From Streptomyces mangrovisoli (GTDB lineage Bacteria; Actinomycetota; Actinomycetes; Streptomycetales; Streptomycetaceae), in contig NZ_LAVA02000024.1 in the NCBI RefSeq assembly GCF_000974985.2, positions 1 to 64,000 of the forward strand: a DNA stretch of 64,000 nt, given 5' to 3'. Below the pieces are notes generated by a model. It saw nothing but the letters and a program-made list of their open reading frames with translations, ran no database searches and was not told the origin of the DNA. This document shows positions 54,930 to 63,365 of the stretch, one piece after another (position 1 is the first letter of the stretch; each line of letters opens with the position of its first letter). Position numbers and translations under genes: made by a program.

Positions 54930-57232
54930 CGGTCCGTCACCACCGCCGCCTGCGGGCGGATCGGCAGCCGGTTGACGGGGCGGCCCGTCGCGGCGCGCAC
55001 CGCGGAGGCGATCGCCGCCGGGGAGGTCACCACCGGCACCGCGCTGGCGGCCTTGGCGCCGAAGGGCGCGACCACGTCCCGCTCCTCGACCAGCTTCACG
55101 ATGCGGATGTCCGGCGCGTCCAGGGCCGTGGGCAGGGCGTAGCCGGTGAGGTCGGGGTGGCGGATCAGCCCGCGCGGGGTGCGCAGGTTCTCGGTGAGCG
55201 CGATGCCCACGCCCTGGGTGACGCCCGCCTCGATGCGCGCGACGAGCTGGGCGGGGTTGAGCACCCGCCCGACGTCCTGCGCGACGGCCAGCTCCACCAC
55301 CCGGACCGAGCCGAGCTCGATGTCGACGTCGACCACCGCGCGGACCGCGCAGAACGCGAGGCCGACGAAGGCGTCGCCCTGACCGGCCTCGTCGAGCGGC
55401 TCGGTGGGGTGCGGGCGGCACTGCGCGGTCGCCCACAGCTCCTTGCCGTCCATCGCCTCCGTGACGGTGGTCGACAGGACGCCGTCGTACGACGTGATCT
55501 TGCCGTCGGCGATCTGGAGCAGCTCGGTGGACATGCCGAACTTGTGCGCGAGGGGCTGGAGGAGCTGCGTGCGGACCATCTTGGCCGCGCGCTCCACGGC
55601 GCCGCCCGACACCCAGGTGTGGCGGCTGCGGGAGCCCGCGCCGGCGGGGGGCTGGTCGGTGTCGACCGGCGCCACGTGCACCTCGTCGATGCCGAGGGTC
55701 TCCTGGACGATCTGGCGGGCCAGCGTGGTGAAGCCCTGGCCGCTCTCGACGGCCGCGCACAGCACGGTCGCCACGCCGTCGTGGACCTTCACGGTGGCGG
55801 TGGAGACCTCGTCCGCGCCCTCCGCGCCGAGCATGTGGACCATGCCGAGGCCGTAGCCGACGCCGCGGCGCACCGCGCCCGGCTCGCCCGCGCCCTCGGG
55901 GCCGCCGGGCAGCAGCCACTCGTCCTCGGGGGTGTCCTTGGGCAGTGCGGGCAGCGGGAAGTCCTGCACCGCCTGGAGGAGTTCGGCGACCGGCGCGGGG
56001 CAGGTCACGGTCTGTCCGGTCGGCAGTACGTCGCCGGTGGCCAGGACGTTGCGCAGGCGCAGCTCCGCGGGGTCCGCGCCGAGCTTCTTGGCGAGCTTGT
56101 CCATCTGGGCCTCGTAGGCCGCGCAGACCTGCATCGCGCCCTCGCCGCGGACATGGCCGGAGGGCGGGTTGTTGGTGCGCACCGCCCAGCCCTCGATGAA
56201 GGCGTTCGGGACGACGTAGGGGCCGCACGCGAAGGAGACGGCGGCGGCCAGCGCCTCGCCGGAGGTGTCGGCGTAGGCGCCCGCGTCGAGCAGGATCTGC
56301 GCTTCGACCTTGACCAGGCGGCCCTCGGCGTCCGCGTGGTGGCGGTAGCGCAGCAGGGTGGGGTGGCGGTGGACGTGCCCGAGGAAGGACTCCTCGCGGG
56401 TGGCGGTGAGCTTGACCGGGCAGCCGGTGCGCAGCGCGAGCAGGCCGAGCGGGAGCTGGAAACCCTGGTCCTCGCGGTCCGCGGTGGCGCCCGGGACGCC
56501 GGTGACGACGATCTTGACCCGGTCGGGTTCGAGGCCGTAGCAGGCGGCGAGGGTGTCGCGGTCGGCGTGCGGGTCGGTCGAGGCGAGGTAGAGCTCGACG
56601 CCGCCGTCGGGCCGGGGCACGGCGAGGCCCGCCTCGGCGCCGATCGGCGCCGGGTCCTGGCGGCCGATGCGGTAGAGGCCCTCGACGACGACGTCGCCGA
56701 CCGCGTCGGGGTCGCCGTGGCGCAGCGGGATGTGCCGGATCAGGTTGCCGTCGGGGTGCAGCGCCTCGCCCTCGAAGGCCTGCTCGGGGTCGGTGATCGG
56801 GTCGAGCACGTCGTACTCGACGATGACGGCGGCGGCGGCCATGCGCGCGGTGTCGGGGTGGTCGGCGGCGACGGCCGCGATGGGCTCCCCGTGGTGGCGT
56901 ACGACCTCGGAGGCGAACACCGGCCGGTCGGCGCGGCCGCGCCCGTGGAAGGGGTTGCCGGGCACGTCCTCGTGCGTGACGACGGCGCGCACGCCGGGCA
57001 TGTCGAGCGCGTGGGAGGTGTCGATGGAGACGATGCGCGCGTGCGGGTGCGGGGAGCGCAGCACGGCGCCCCACAGCAGCCCCTCGGCCCACAGGTCCGC
57101 CGCGTACGGGAAGGTGCCCTCGGTCTTGGCGCGGGCGTCGGCGGCGGGCAGGGAGGCCCCGAGGCCGTGCGGCAGCGGCTCGGCGACGGGGGTGGTCTCG
57201 GTGGTGGCCGCCGCGAGGGCTTCGTTGCTCAA
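54926..57232 (-). CDS. Molybdenum hydroxylase (xanthine dehydrogenase family) large subunit
   Basis: 768 residues. YAADLWAEGLLWGAVLRSPH begins the N-terminal domain, GHVRGEGAMQVCAAYEAQMD matches the Arg-containing molybdopterin loop, and VESGQGFTTLARQIVQE is the GQG motif. The C-terminal region reads GAKAASAVPVVTSPAAIASA, where family members have GVGE before the PxxxxPAAI stretch. The catalytic Glu therefore seems to be Ala (codon at 55040-55042). It should bind the cofactor, but normal hydroxylation is in doubt. Forms one operon with the Fe-S and FAD subunit genes. Confidence 0.9.
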   Translation of the reverse strand: MSNEALAAATTETTPVAEPLPHGLGASLPAADARAKTEGTFPYAADLWAEGLLWGAVLRSPHPHARIVSIDTSHALDMPGVRAVVTHEDVPGNPFHGRGRADRPVFASEVVRHHGEPIAAVAADHPDTARMAAAAVIVEYDVLDPITDPEQAFEGEALHPDGNLIRHIPLRHGDPDAVGDVVVEGLYRIGRQDPAPIGAEAGLAVPRPDGGVELYLASTDPHADRDTLAACYGLEPDRVKIVVTGVPGATADREDQGFQLPLGLLALRTGCPVKLTATREESFLGHVHRHPTLLRYRHHADAEGRLVKVEAQILLDAGAYADTSGEALAAAVSFACGPYVVPNAFIEGWAVRTNNPPSGHVRGEGAMQVCAAYEAQMDKLAKKLGADPAELRLRNVLATGDVLPTGQTVTCPAPVAELLQAVQDFPLPALPKDTPEDEWLLPGGPEGAGEPGAVRRGVGYGLGMVHMLGAEGADEVSTATVKVHDGVATVLCAAVESGQGFTTLARQIVQETLGIDEVHVAPVDTDQPPAGAGSRSRHTWVSGGAVERAAKMVRTQLLQPLAHKFGMSTELLQIADGKITSYDGVLSTTVTEAMDGKELWATAQCRPHPTEPLDEAGQGDAFVGLAFCAVRAVVDVDIELGSVRVVELAVAQDVGRVLNPAQLVARIEAGVTQGVGIALTENLRTPRGLIRHPDLTGYALPTALDAPDIRIVKLVEERDVVAPFGAKAASAVPVVTSPAAIASAVRAATGRPVNRLPIRPQAAVVTDR

Positions 57233-58878
57233 CGCTGGCCTCCGTCCTGGCCGTAGGAGCGGTCGTGCGGTTCGAAGGCCGAGGGGTGGACGCCACCGGC
57301 GCCCGGGCCCGCCTGGTGCGGGATACGGGCCTCGTCCCCGTCCTGTTCACCGGCCTCCGCGGCGGCGTACGCCTCGCGCTCGGCGACGACCTCCTTGACC
57401 GCGTCCAGGACGCCCCGGTAGCCGGAGCAGCGGCAGAGGTTGCCGCACAGCGCCTGGCGGGTCTCCAGCTCGGTGGGGGCGGGGTTGCCCTCCAGCAGGT
57501 CGTGCAGGGTCATCGCCATGCCGGGCACGCAGAAGCCGCACTGCACGGCGCCGCACCGGGCGAGCGCGCGCTGCACGTCCGAGGGCTGCCCGTCGGCGGC
57601 CAGGCCCTCGACGGTGCGCACCTCGCTGCCGGCCGCGGTGACCGCGGGCACCAGGCAGGAGGCGACGAGCCGGCCGTCGACCTGCACGTTGCAGGCGCCG
57701 CACTCGCCCTGCGAGCAGCCGTCCTTGGCGCCCGCGAGGCCGAGCCGCTCGCGCAGCACGTACAGCAGCGACTCGCCGATCCAGGCGTCGGTGACCGGGC
57801 GGTCGGCGCCGTTGACGCGCAGCGTGTAGGAGGCGAGCGGGTGCTCGTCCTGGAGCGGCGCGGGGTGCTCGTCGTCGGCGGGGGCGTGCGCGGCTGGGTC
57901 GCCGGGCGTGTCGTCGGCGGGCTCGTGGGCCGGGTCCGCCACGGGCCCTGCGGCGGCCTCGTGCTCGCGCGCCGGCTCCCCGGCCCCGGGGCGCCCGGTG
58001 AGGCCGCCGGCGGGCCCCTCGGAGGCCGCTGCGGCCTCGCGGGGGGCGTCGGGCGCGGTGGCCCCGTGCCGGTCGTCGTCGTGCCGGTCGCCGCCGGCCC
58101 GCCCGGGGGCGGGGTGCGCGGGGCCGGTCCCGGGGGCGCCGGCGGCGGTGCGGCCGGGGATCCCGGTGCCTTCGGTGCCGTAGCCGTGCGGCGGGGTGTG
58201 CTCGCCGCCGTGGCCGGCCGACGGGCGTTCGGTGCCGTAGGCCGGGGTGCTGATGGAGGTGTCCGGCGCGGGTCCGGTCGCGGTGCCCGCGGCGCCCTGG
58301 ACGGCGCCGGGTCCGGCGGGGTCCTGCGGCGCGTCCTGGTTCCAGGGGCGGGCCGGGGTGTCGGTGGCCCAGGGGGCGGACGCGCCGCCGGGCAGGGTGG
58401 CGGGGGGCGTGCCGCCCCACTGCTCGACCAGCGCGGACGTGGTGAACTCGCCGGACTCGTCGGGCAGGTCGCCGCCGGCGACCGGGATCGACCACTGTCC
58501 GGTGACGTCGTGGCCCGCCGGCGTCCCGGCGTGCGGGGCGGCGGTGTCGCGGACGTCCCACTGCTGGGTGGAGGCGGGGCTGTAGGTGAACCGGTCGTCC
58601 GGGGCGCCCCCGCGCGCGGCCGCGTTCGGGTCGGGCCACTCGGCGCCGCCCGCGGGCCGGTCCCAGCCGCCCGCCTGCGGGTCGCCGGGCTCCTGCGCGG
58701 GCGCGGCCGCTATCCGCGGCGGCACGTAGCCGTGGCCGGGCGCGGCGAGCAGGGCGTCGATGCCGCCCTCGGGAAGTTTCACGAACGCCGTGGCGCCGTC
58801 GTCGTACTCGCCCTGGGGCAGCGGGTCCCAGCGGCTCCTGCCGCGGCCCGCGCCCTCCGCGTGCTGGTCGTCGGTCAC
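57229..58878 (-). CDS. 2Fe-2S subunit of the molybdenum hydroxylase with ~350-residue disordered N-terminus
   Basis: 549 residues from the GTG at 58878, overlapping the FAD-subunit stop by four bases. Only residues ~350-520 are a CoxS/XdhC-type domain: DGCSQGECGACNVQV with the plant-type cluster Cys residues, then CGFCVPGM and CGNLCRCSGY for the second cluster, so all eight ligands are present. The first 350 residues are Gly/Ala/Pro/Asp-rich and low in complexity, three times the size of a normal small subunit. The stop overlaps the large-subunit start. Confidence 0.9.
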   Translation of the reverse strand: MTDDQHAEGAGRGRSRWDPLPQGEYDDGATAFVKLPEGGIDALLAAPGHGYVPPRIAAAPAQEPGDPQAGGWDRPAGGAEWPDPNAAARGGAPDDRFTYSPASTQQWDVRDTAAPHAGTPAGHDVTGQWSIPVAGGDLPDESGEFTTSALVEQWGGTPPATLPGGASAPWATDTPARPWNQDAPQDPAGPGAVQGAAGTATGPAPDTSISTPAYGTERPSAGHGGEHTPPHGYGTEGTGIPGRTAAGAPGTGPAHPAPGRAGGDRHDDDRHGATAPDAPREAAAASEGPAGGLTGRPGAGEPAREHEAAAGPVADPAHEPADDTPGDPAAHAPADDEHPAPLQDEHPLASYTLRVNGADRPVTDAWIGESLLYVLRERLGLAGAKDGCSQGECGACNVQVDGRLVASCLVPAVTAAGSEVRTVEGLAADGQPSDVQRALARCGAVQCGFCVPGMAMTLHDLLEGNPAPTELETRQALCGNLCRCSGYRGVLDAVKEVVAEREAYAAAEAGEQDGDEARIPHQAGPGAGGVHPSAFEPHDRSYGQDGGQR

Positions 58879-59768
58879 GACAGCGCCCTCCCCAGTGCTC
58901 GTCGGGCCAGCGCGGCGACGGTGCGCCGCAGGTGCAGTACGGCGGGCGGAAGCTGCGGCACGGAGCCGTCCTCGGCCGGGGCCTGGTCGGGGATGCAGGC
59001 CGCGGCGACGTACTCGCCGAAGGCGGTGAGCGCCTCGGGGACGATCGCGCGGTTGTTGTCCCAGTCGATGAGCTGGGCGACCCAGTGCTCGGCCTCCAGC
59101 GGTCGCAGCGGCATCGGCGCTATGGCCCCGACGGCGCACCGCACCCCGCGCCGGGCGGGGTCGAGGACGAGGGCGACGGAGGCGACGGCCCGCCCGGGGC
59201 CGGTCCGGCCGGTCGCCTTCAGGAAGACCTGGGGCGCGTGCAGCAGCGGTACGCGCACGTAGCCGATGAGTTCGCCGCCGCGCAGCATGTCCACGCCGGC
59301 CAGCAGGTGCGAGACCGGGATCTCGCGCCGGGCTCCGGCCCGGCCGGCGATGACCAGCGTCGCCTCCAGGGCGGCGAGCACGGGGAGCGCGTCGCCGGTG
59401 GGCGCGGCGGAGGCGATGTTGCCGCCGAGCGTGCCGGCGTTGCGGATCTGCGGCGGGCCCGCGGCGCGCGCGGCGGCGGCGAGCGCCGGGATCAGCGCGG
59501 CGAAGTCGGGTCGGCCCATGCGCGCGTGCGTGAGTCCGGCGCCGAGCAGCGCGTGGCCGTCCTGGTACTGCCAGCCGCGGATCTCGCTGATCCGGCCGAG
59601 GCCGACCAGCGCGGCGGGCCTGAGCTGTCCGGAGTTGACGGCCGTCATGAGGTCGGTGCCGCCCGCCACGGGCACGGCCGCGGGCAGCGCGGCGAGCGCC
59701 TCCACGGCCTCGTCCAGCGTCGCGGGCAGGGTGACGGCCTGCGCCGCCTGCGGTGCGTGCGTGGTCAA
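58875..59768 (-). CDS. FAD subunit of the molybdenum hydroxylase (CoxM type)
   Basis: About 297 residues if the TTG at 59768 is the start (AAGGGG about nine bases upstream); the frame is open to 59963 with GTG alternatives. AAVPVAGGTDLMTAVNSGQL and RNAGTLGGNIASAAPTGDAL are the two FAD-binding signatures. It passes electrons from the Fe-S subunit to an acceptor. First gene of the operon FAD, Fe-S, Mo, small membrane protein. Confidence 0.9.
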   Translation of the reverse strand: MTTHAPQAAQAVTLPATLDEAVEALAALPAAVPVAGGTDLMTAVNSGQLRPAALVGLGRISEIRGWQYQDGHALLGAGLTHARMGRPDFAALIPALAAAARAAGPPQIRNAGTLGGNIASAAPTGDALPVLAALEATLVIAGRAGARREIPVSHLLAGVDMLRGGELIGYVRVPLLHAPQVFLKATGRTGPGRAVASVALVLDPARRGVRCAVGAIAPMPLRPLEAEHWVAQLIDWDNNRAIVPEALTAFGEYVAAACIPDQAPAEDGSVPQLPPAVLHLRRTVAALARRALGRALS

Positions 59769-60021
59769 ACCGGCTGCCCCTTCCCGCTGCCCCACCTGGT
59801 CCCACCTGTGTTGCCGTACGGTACGTGCTGACAGGGCGGACGTGGCAACTCTGGCACATCTTCGCGAGCCCCGAAGACAGGGGTCCGCTAGGAGGCATTC
59901 GCCCACCTCACCGGCAGGATCGCCCATTTTCGTACGGCATTTTCGAAGTGTGTCGATTGCCACTCTTCGGTGACCTTGCCGTGATGTTCCGGCCGGCCGC
60001 CCTCCTCGCGGCGCCGGTCCG

Positions 60022-61704
60022 CTATCCGTCCGGGGGCGCCCCGTCCCGTGGGCGGCCGAGCACGCCGGGCCGCCGCTGCCAGGGGTGCGGTCCGCCGGGC
60101 GGCCGGTAGGCGACCCCGAGGGCGTCGAGCCGCCGGTAGTGGCCGGCCATCCGCCGCTCGAAGTCGCCGAAGTCCCGCTCCGCGGGGGCGGGCAGCTCGC
60201 TCCAGGCGACCTCGCTCACCGCGGCGAGCCGGGGGAACGCCTGGTAGTCGACGCGGGCGAGGTCCTCCATGACCTCGGTCCACACGTTGGCCTGGGTGCC
60301 CAGCACATGGCGGGCCTGCTCCTCGTCGAGGCCGGGCGGAACCGGCTCGAAGCGGTAGACGTCCTCCAGGGTGCGCACGTAGGCGATCGGCACGGGTTCG
60401 TCCGGCCCCGCGTCCTGGCGGTAGTCCAGGTACACGTACTGCTCGGGGCACATGACGACGTCGTGGCCGGCCCGCGCCGCGGCGACGCCGCCCGCATATC
60501 CCCGCCACGAGGAGACGGCCGCGCCCTCGGCGAGCCCGCCCTCCAGGATTTCGTCCCAGCCGATGAGCCTGCGTCCGCGCGCGGAGAGCCACTTGTCGAA
60601 ATGGGCGATGAACCACGCCTGGAGTTCGTCCTCGTCGCGCAGGCCGAGTTCCGCGATACGGGACTGCGCCGCCCGGGACTCCTTCCACTGGTCCTTCAGG
60701 CATTCGTCGCCGCCGATGTGCACGAACTCCGACGGAAACAGCTCCAGGACTTCTTCGAACACCCCCTCGTAGAAAGCCAGGGTGGTGTCGGCGGGGGCGA
60801 GCACGTTCGCGGAGATGCCCCAGTTGTCCCAGACCGTGAGGGCGGAGGTGTCGATGACGTCGGTGTTGCCGAGCTCCGGGTACGCGGCGATGGCCGCCTG
60901 GGAGTGCCCCGGCACGTCGATTTCGGGGACCACGGTGATATGCCGCTCGGCGGCGTAGGAGACGATCTCGCGGATGTCGTCCTGGGTGTAGTGACCGCCG
61001 TGCGGGCGCTCGTCCCACAAAGGCGAGGCGCGGTGCCCGAATTTCGAGCGGGCGCGCCAGGAACCGGTCTCCGTCAGCTTCGGATGGCGGCGGATCTCGA
61101 TGCGCCAGCCCTGGTCGTCCGTCAAGTGGAAGTGCAGGACGTTGAGTTTGTGCGCGGCCATCAGGTCGAGATAGCGCAGCACGCCTTCCTTGGGCAGGAA
61201 ATGCCGTGCCACGTCGAGCAGCAGGCCGCGCCAGCGGAAACGGGGGGCGTCCTCGATGGCGAGCAGCGGCAGCCGCCAGGTGCGGCCGGGCAGCGGGGCG
61301 CGCCGGTGGGCGTCGGGGCCGAGCAGCTGCCGCAGCGTCTGGGCGCCCCAGAACAGGCCCGCCGGACCGCCGCCGGTCAGGTCCGCGCCGGTCTCGGTGA
61401 CGGACAGCCGGTAGCCCTCCGGGCCGAGGGGGTCGGCGGGGTCCACGGTGAGCCGCAGGACGCCGTCGGCGCCGCCGTCGCCGTCGCCGGGCGGGAAGGA
61501 GAAGCCCGTGGCGGCGCCGAGCACGGCGCGCAGCCAGCGGGCGGCGCCCTCGGCGCCCGGTCCCGCGTCGAGCACGGTTGCGGGGCCGAGCGTGTAGTGG
61601 CCGTCCGGCCCGAGGGCCGTGTGCCGGGGCTCGGGGATCACGCCGGTGTACGGGGTCCCGTCGGTCGGCCCGGGACGCCGGGAGTCGTGGATCGCCTCGG
61701 CCAT
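60022..61704 (-). CDS. Beta-N-acetylhexosaminidase, GH20, cytoplasmic
   Basis: 560 residues. N-terminal GH20b domain (~18-150), then the catalytic barrel with FRWRGLLLDVARHFLP, LHFHLTDDQGWRIEI and FVHIGGDECLKDQW; the Asp-Glu catalytic pair is D333-E334. No signal peptide, so it probably splits imported chito-oligosaccharides or GlcNAc conjugates inside the cell. A DasR-type site lies 67 bases upstream, connecting it to the PTS genes of this window. Confidence 0.94.
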   Translation of the reverse strand: MAEAIHDSRRPGPTDGTPYTGVIPEPRHTALGPDGHYTLGPATVLDAGPGAEGAARWLRAVLGAATGFSFPPGDGDGGADGVLRLTVDPADPLGPEGYRLSVTETGADLTGGGPAGLFWGAQTLRQLLGPDAHRRAPLPGRTWRLPLLAIEDAPRFRWRGLLLDVARHFLPKEGVLRYLDLMAAHKLNVLHFHLTDDQGWRIEIRRHPKLTETGSWRARSKFGHRASPLWDERPHGGHYTQDDIREIVSYAAERHITVVPEIDVPGHSQAAIAAYPELGNTDVIDTSALTVWDNWGISANVLAPADTTLAFYEGVFEEVLELFPSEFVHIGGDECLKDQWKESRAAQSRIAELGLRDEDELQAWFIAHFDKWLSARGRRLIGWDEILEGGLAEGAAVSSWRGYAGGVAAARAGHDVVMCPEQYVYLDYRQDAGPDEPVPIAYVRTLEDVYRFEPVPPGLDEEQARHVLGTQANVWTEVMEDLARVDYQAFPRLAAVSEVAWSELPAPAERDFGDFERRMAGHYRRLDALGVAYRPPGGPHPWQRRPGVLGRPRDGAPPDG

Positions 61705-61770
61705 GTCAGTCCTGCACCGGCCCTTCGGGGCCCGAAATGTCAGGTCGCGTCACGGGCCGATGATCGCATG

Positions 61771-61786
61771 ACTGGTCTCGACCATT
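61771..61786. promoter_or_regulatory. DasR-type operator before the GH20 gene
   Basis: actggtctcgaccatt matches the DasR consensus ACTGGTCTAGACCACT at 13 to 14 of 16 positions and stands 67 bases before the GH20 start, in the region where its promoter should be. Confidence 0.8.
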
Positions 61787-61859
61787 CCATGGGACGAACA
61801 CACGAAAGCCGTCCCGGCGGGGGCTGCGGGCTGCTTGCCTGCGGGCCGGTGGGCCCCTT

Positions 61860-62059
61860 CGCGCAGTTCCCCGCGCCCCTGGGCATCCCACCCGCCTGCG
61901 GCCCGGTGGGGGCTGGCCGCGCAGTTCCCCGCGCCCCTTGCGGGGCAGGGGGGTTGCTGCGTGAGGTTCGGGCGCGGGTGCGTCGTGGTGGGTCGCGCAG
62001 TTCCTCGCGCCCCTTGAGGGGCACCGGGCCGCCCACCCAGGGGCGCGGGGAACTGCGCG
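61860..62059. repeat. Dispersed intergenic repeat, four copies
   Basis: Cores at 61860-61880, 61918-61938 and 61994-62014 (+, the last with one change) and 62039-62059 (-). Most are preceded by a conserved cctgcgggccggtggg extension. They fill the 530-base gap between the GH20 and DUF3039 genes. Confidence 0.85.
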
Positions 62060-62146
62060 ACCAGCCCCGACGCGCCCGCAGGCGCCGGACCCACGCCGCG
62101 GGGAACCCCCCGACTCCCGAGCCGAGCCGCAGGCGCCGACGCACGA

Positions 62147-62184
62147 AGGCCCCCGGATCGCGCGGAGGCGCGCCTCGGGGGCCT
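62147..62184 (-). terminator. Hairpin after the DUF3039 gene
   Basis: aggcccccg (62147-62155) pairs with cgggggcct (62176-62184); the 20-base interior is also GC-rich and self-complementary. 50 bases after the gene stop on the minus strand. Confidence 0.75.
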
Positions 62185-62234
62185 GTCCGTGTGGCACCGG
62201 ACCCAGGGGCCGGTGCGGTGACGGGGGCTGCGGG

Positions 62235-62510
62235 CTACTTCTTGTCGTCGCCCTCGTCGCCGCTGCCCATGGACTCGTAGATCTCCTTGCACATGGGACA
62301 GACGGGGTACTTCTTCGGGTCGCGGCCGGGCACCCAGACCTTGCCGCAGAGCGCCACGACGGGGGTGCCGTCCAGGGCGCTCGCCATGATCTTGTCCTTC
62401 TGGACGTAATGGGCGAAGCGCTCATGGTCACCGTCGCCGTGGGACACCTGTGGTGTCGGCTCTACGAGGGTCCCCGTACCGGTGCCGCGCTCGGGCTCAA
62501 GAGTGCTCAT
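62235..62510 (-). CDS. DUF3039 domain protein
   Basis: 91 residues from the ATG at 62510. HERFAHYVQKDKIMASALDG and ALCGKVWVPGRDPKKYPVCP then MCKEIY carry three conserved Cys residues, probably a zinc site together with a His. It is a small soluble actinobacterial protein of unknown role. It lies between yqgE and the GH20 gene. Confidence 0.9.
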   Translation of the reverse strand: MSTLEPERGTGTGTLVEPTPQVSHGDGDHERFAHYVQKDKIMASALDGTPVVALCGKVWVPGRDPKKYPVCPMCKEIYESMGSGDEGDDKK

Positions 62511-62540
62511 AACAGCCAAGGGTACTGAAGGCGGCACCCT

Positions 62541-63119
62541 TCAGTTGAGCGAAGGGTCGTCCGGGTAGGTGGCCACCATCGCGAGTTCGCTGCGCTGGCG
62601 GCGCAGCACCTCGCGCCAGAGTCTCTCGGGGGCCGGGGAGGAGATGTCGCCCGGCTCCGACTCCACGACGTACCAGGCGCCCTCCACCAGCTCGTCCTCC
62701 AGCTGGCCGGGGCCCCAGCCGGCGTATCCGGCGAAGATCCGCAGGGAGCCGACCGCGGCGGCCAGCAGCTCCGGCGGGGCCTCCAGATCGACGAGCCCGA
62801 TCGCCCCGTGCACCCTGCGCCAGCCGAGCGGGGCACCGTCCCCGTTGTCGCCCGGGATGACCGCCACGCCGAGGGCCGAGTCCAGCGAGACCGGGCCGCC
62901 CTGGAAGACGACGCCGGGCTCTCCGGCGAGGTCCGCCCAGCCCGCCAGGATGTCGCTCACGTCCACGGGGGTGGGACGGTTCAGCACGACACCGAGGGAG
63001 CCCTCCTCGTCGTGGTCGAGAAGGAGCACCACCGCACGGTCGAAGTTCGGGTCCGCCAGGGCGGGCGTGGCCACGAGCAGCCGCCCTGTGAGCGAGGACA
63101 CCTCGGTCATGCCAGACAT
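62541..63119 (-). CDS. YqgE/AlgH family protein
   Basis: 192 residues from the ATG at 63119 (an ATG at 63110 is also possible). SSLTGRLLVATPALADPNFD, VVLLLDHDEEGSLGVVLNRP, FQGGPVSLDSALGV and FAGYAGWGPGQLEDELVEGA are the family core. The biochemical role of YqgE is not settled. It diverges from murA. Confidence 0.95.
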   Translation of the reverse strand: MSGMTEVSSLTGRLLVATPALADPNFDRAVVLLLDHDEEGSLGVVLNRPTPVDVSDILAGWADLAGEPGVVFQGGPVSLDSALGVAVIPGDNGDGAPLGWRRVHGAIGLVDLEAPPELLAAAVGSLRIFAGYAGWGPGQLEDELVEGAWYVVESEPGDISSPAPERLWREVLRRQRSELAMVATYPDDPSLN

Positions 63120-63365
63120 GATCCCCCATCTTCCCGCCGCATGGGGAGGCAATCGGGCTTCGCGGGTGAGGGCAGCTCAGGGCGGACGGGAGCGTCCCCG
63201 GCGCACGGGGCGGGCGGTGACCGCACGTGCCCGGTGTTCAACGGTTCGTGTTGTGACCGAGCTATGACCTACCTGGGTCGCGCTCGGGCTTACGGCAAGG
63301 GGGTGGGCGGCGTTTAGGCTGTCCCCTCAGGCTCCCCTGCCCATACTCCATGGAACGCGAGATTC

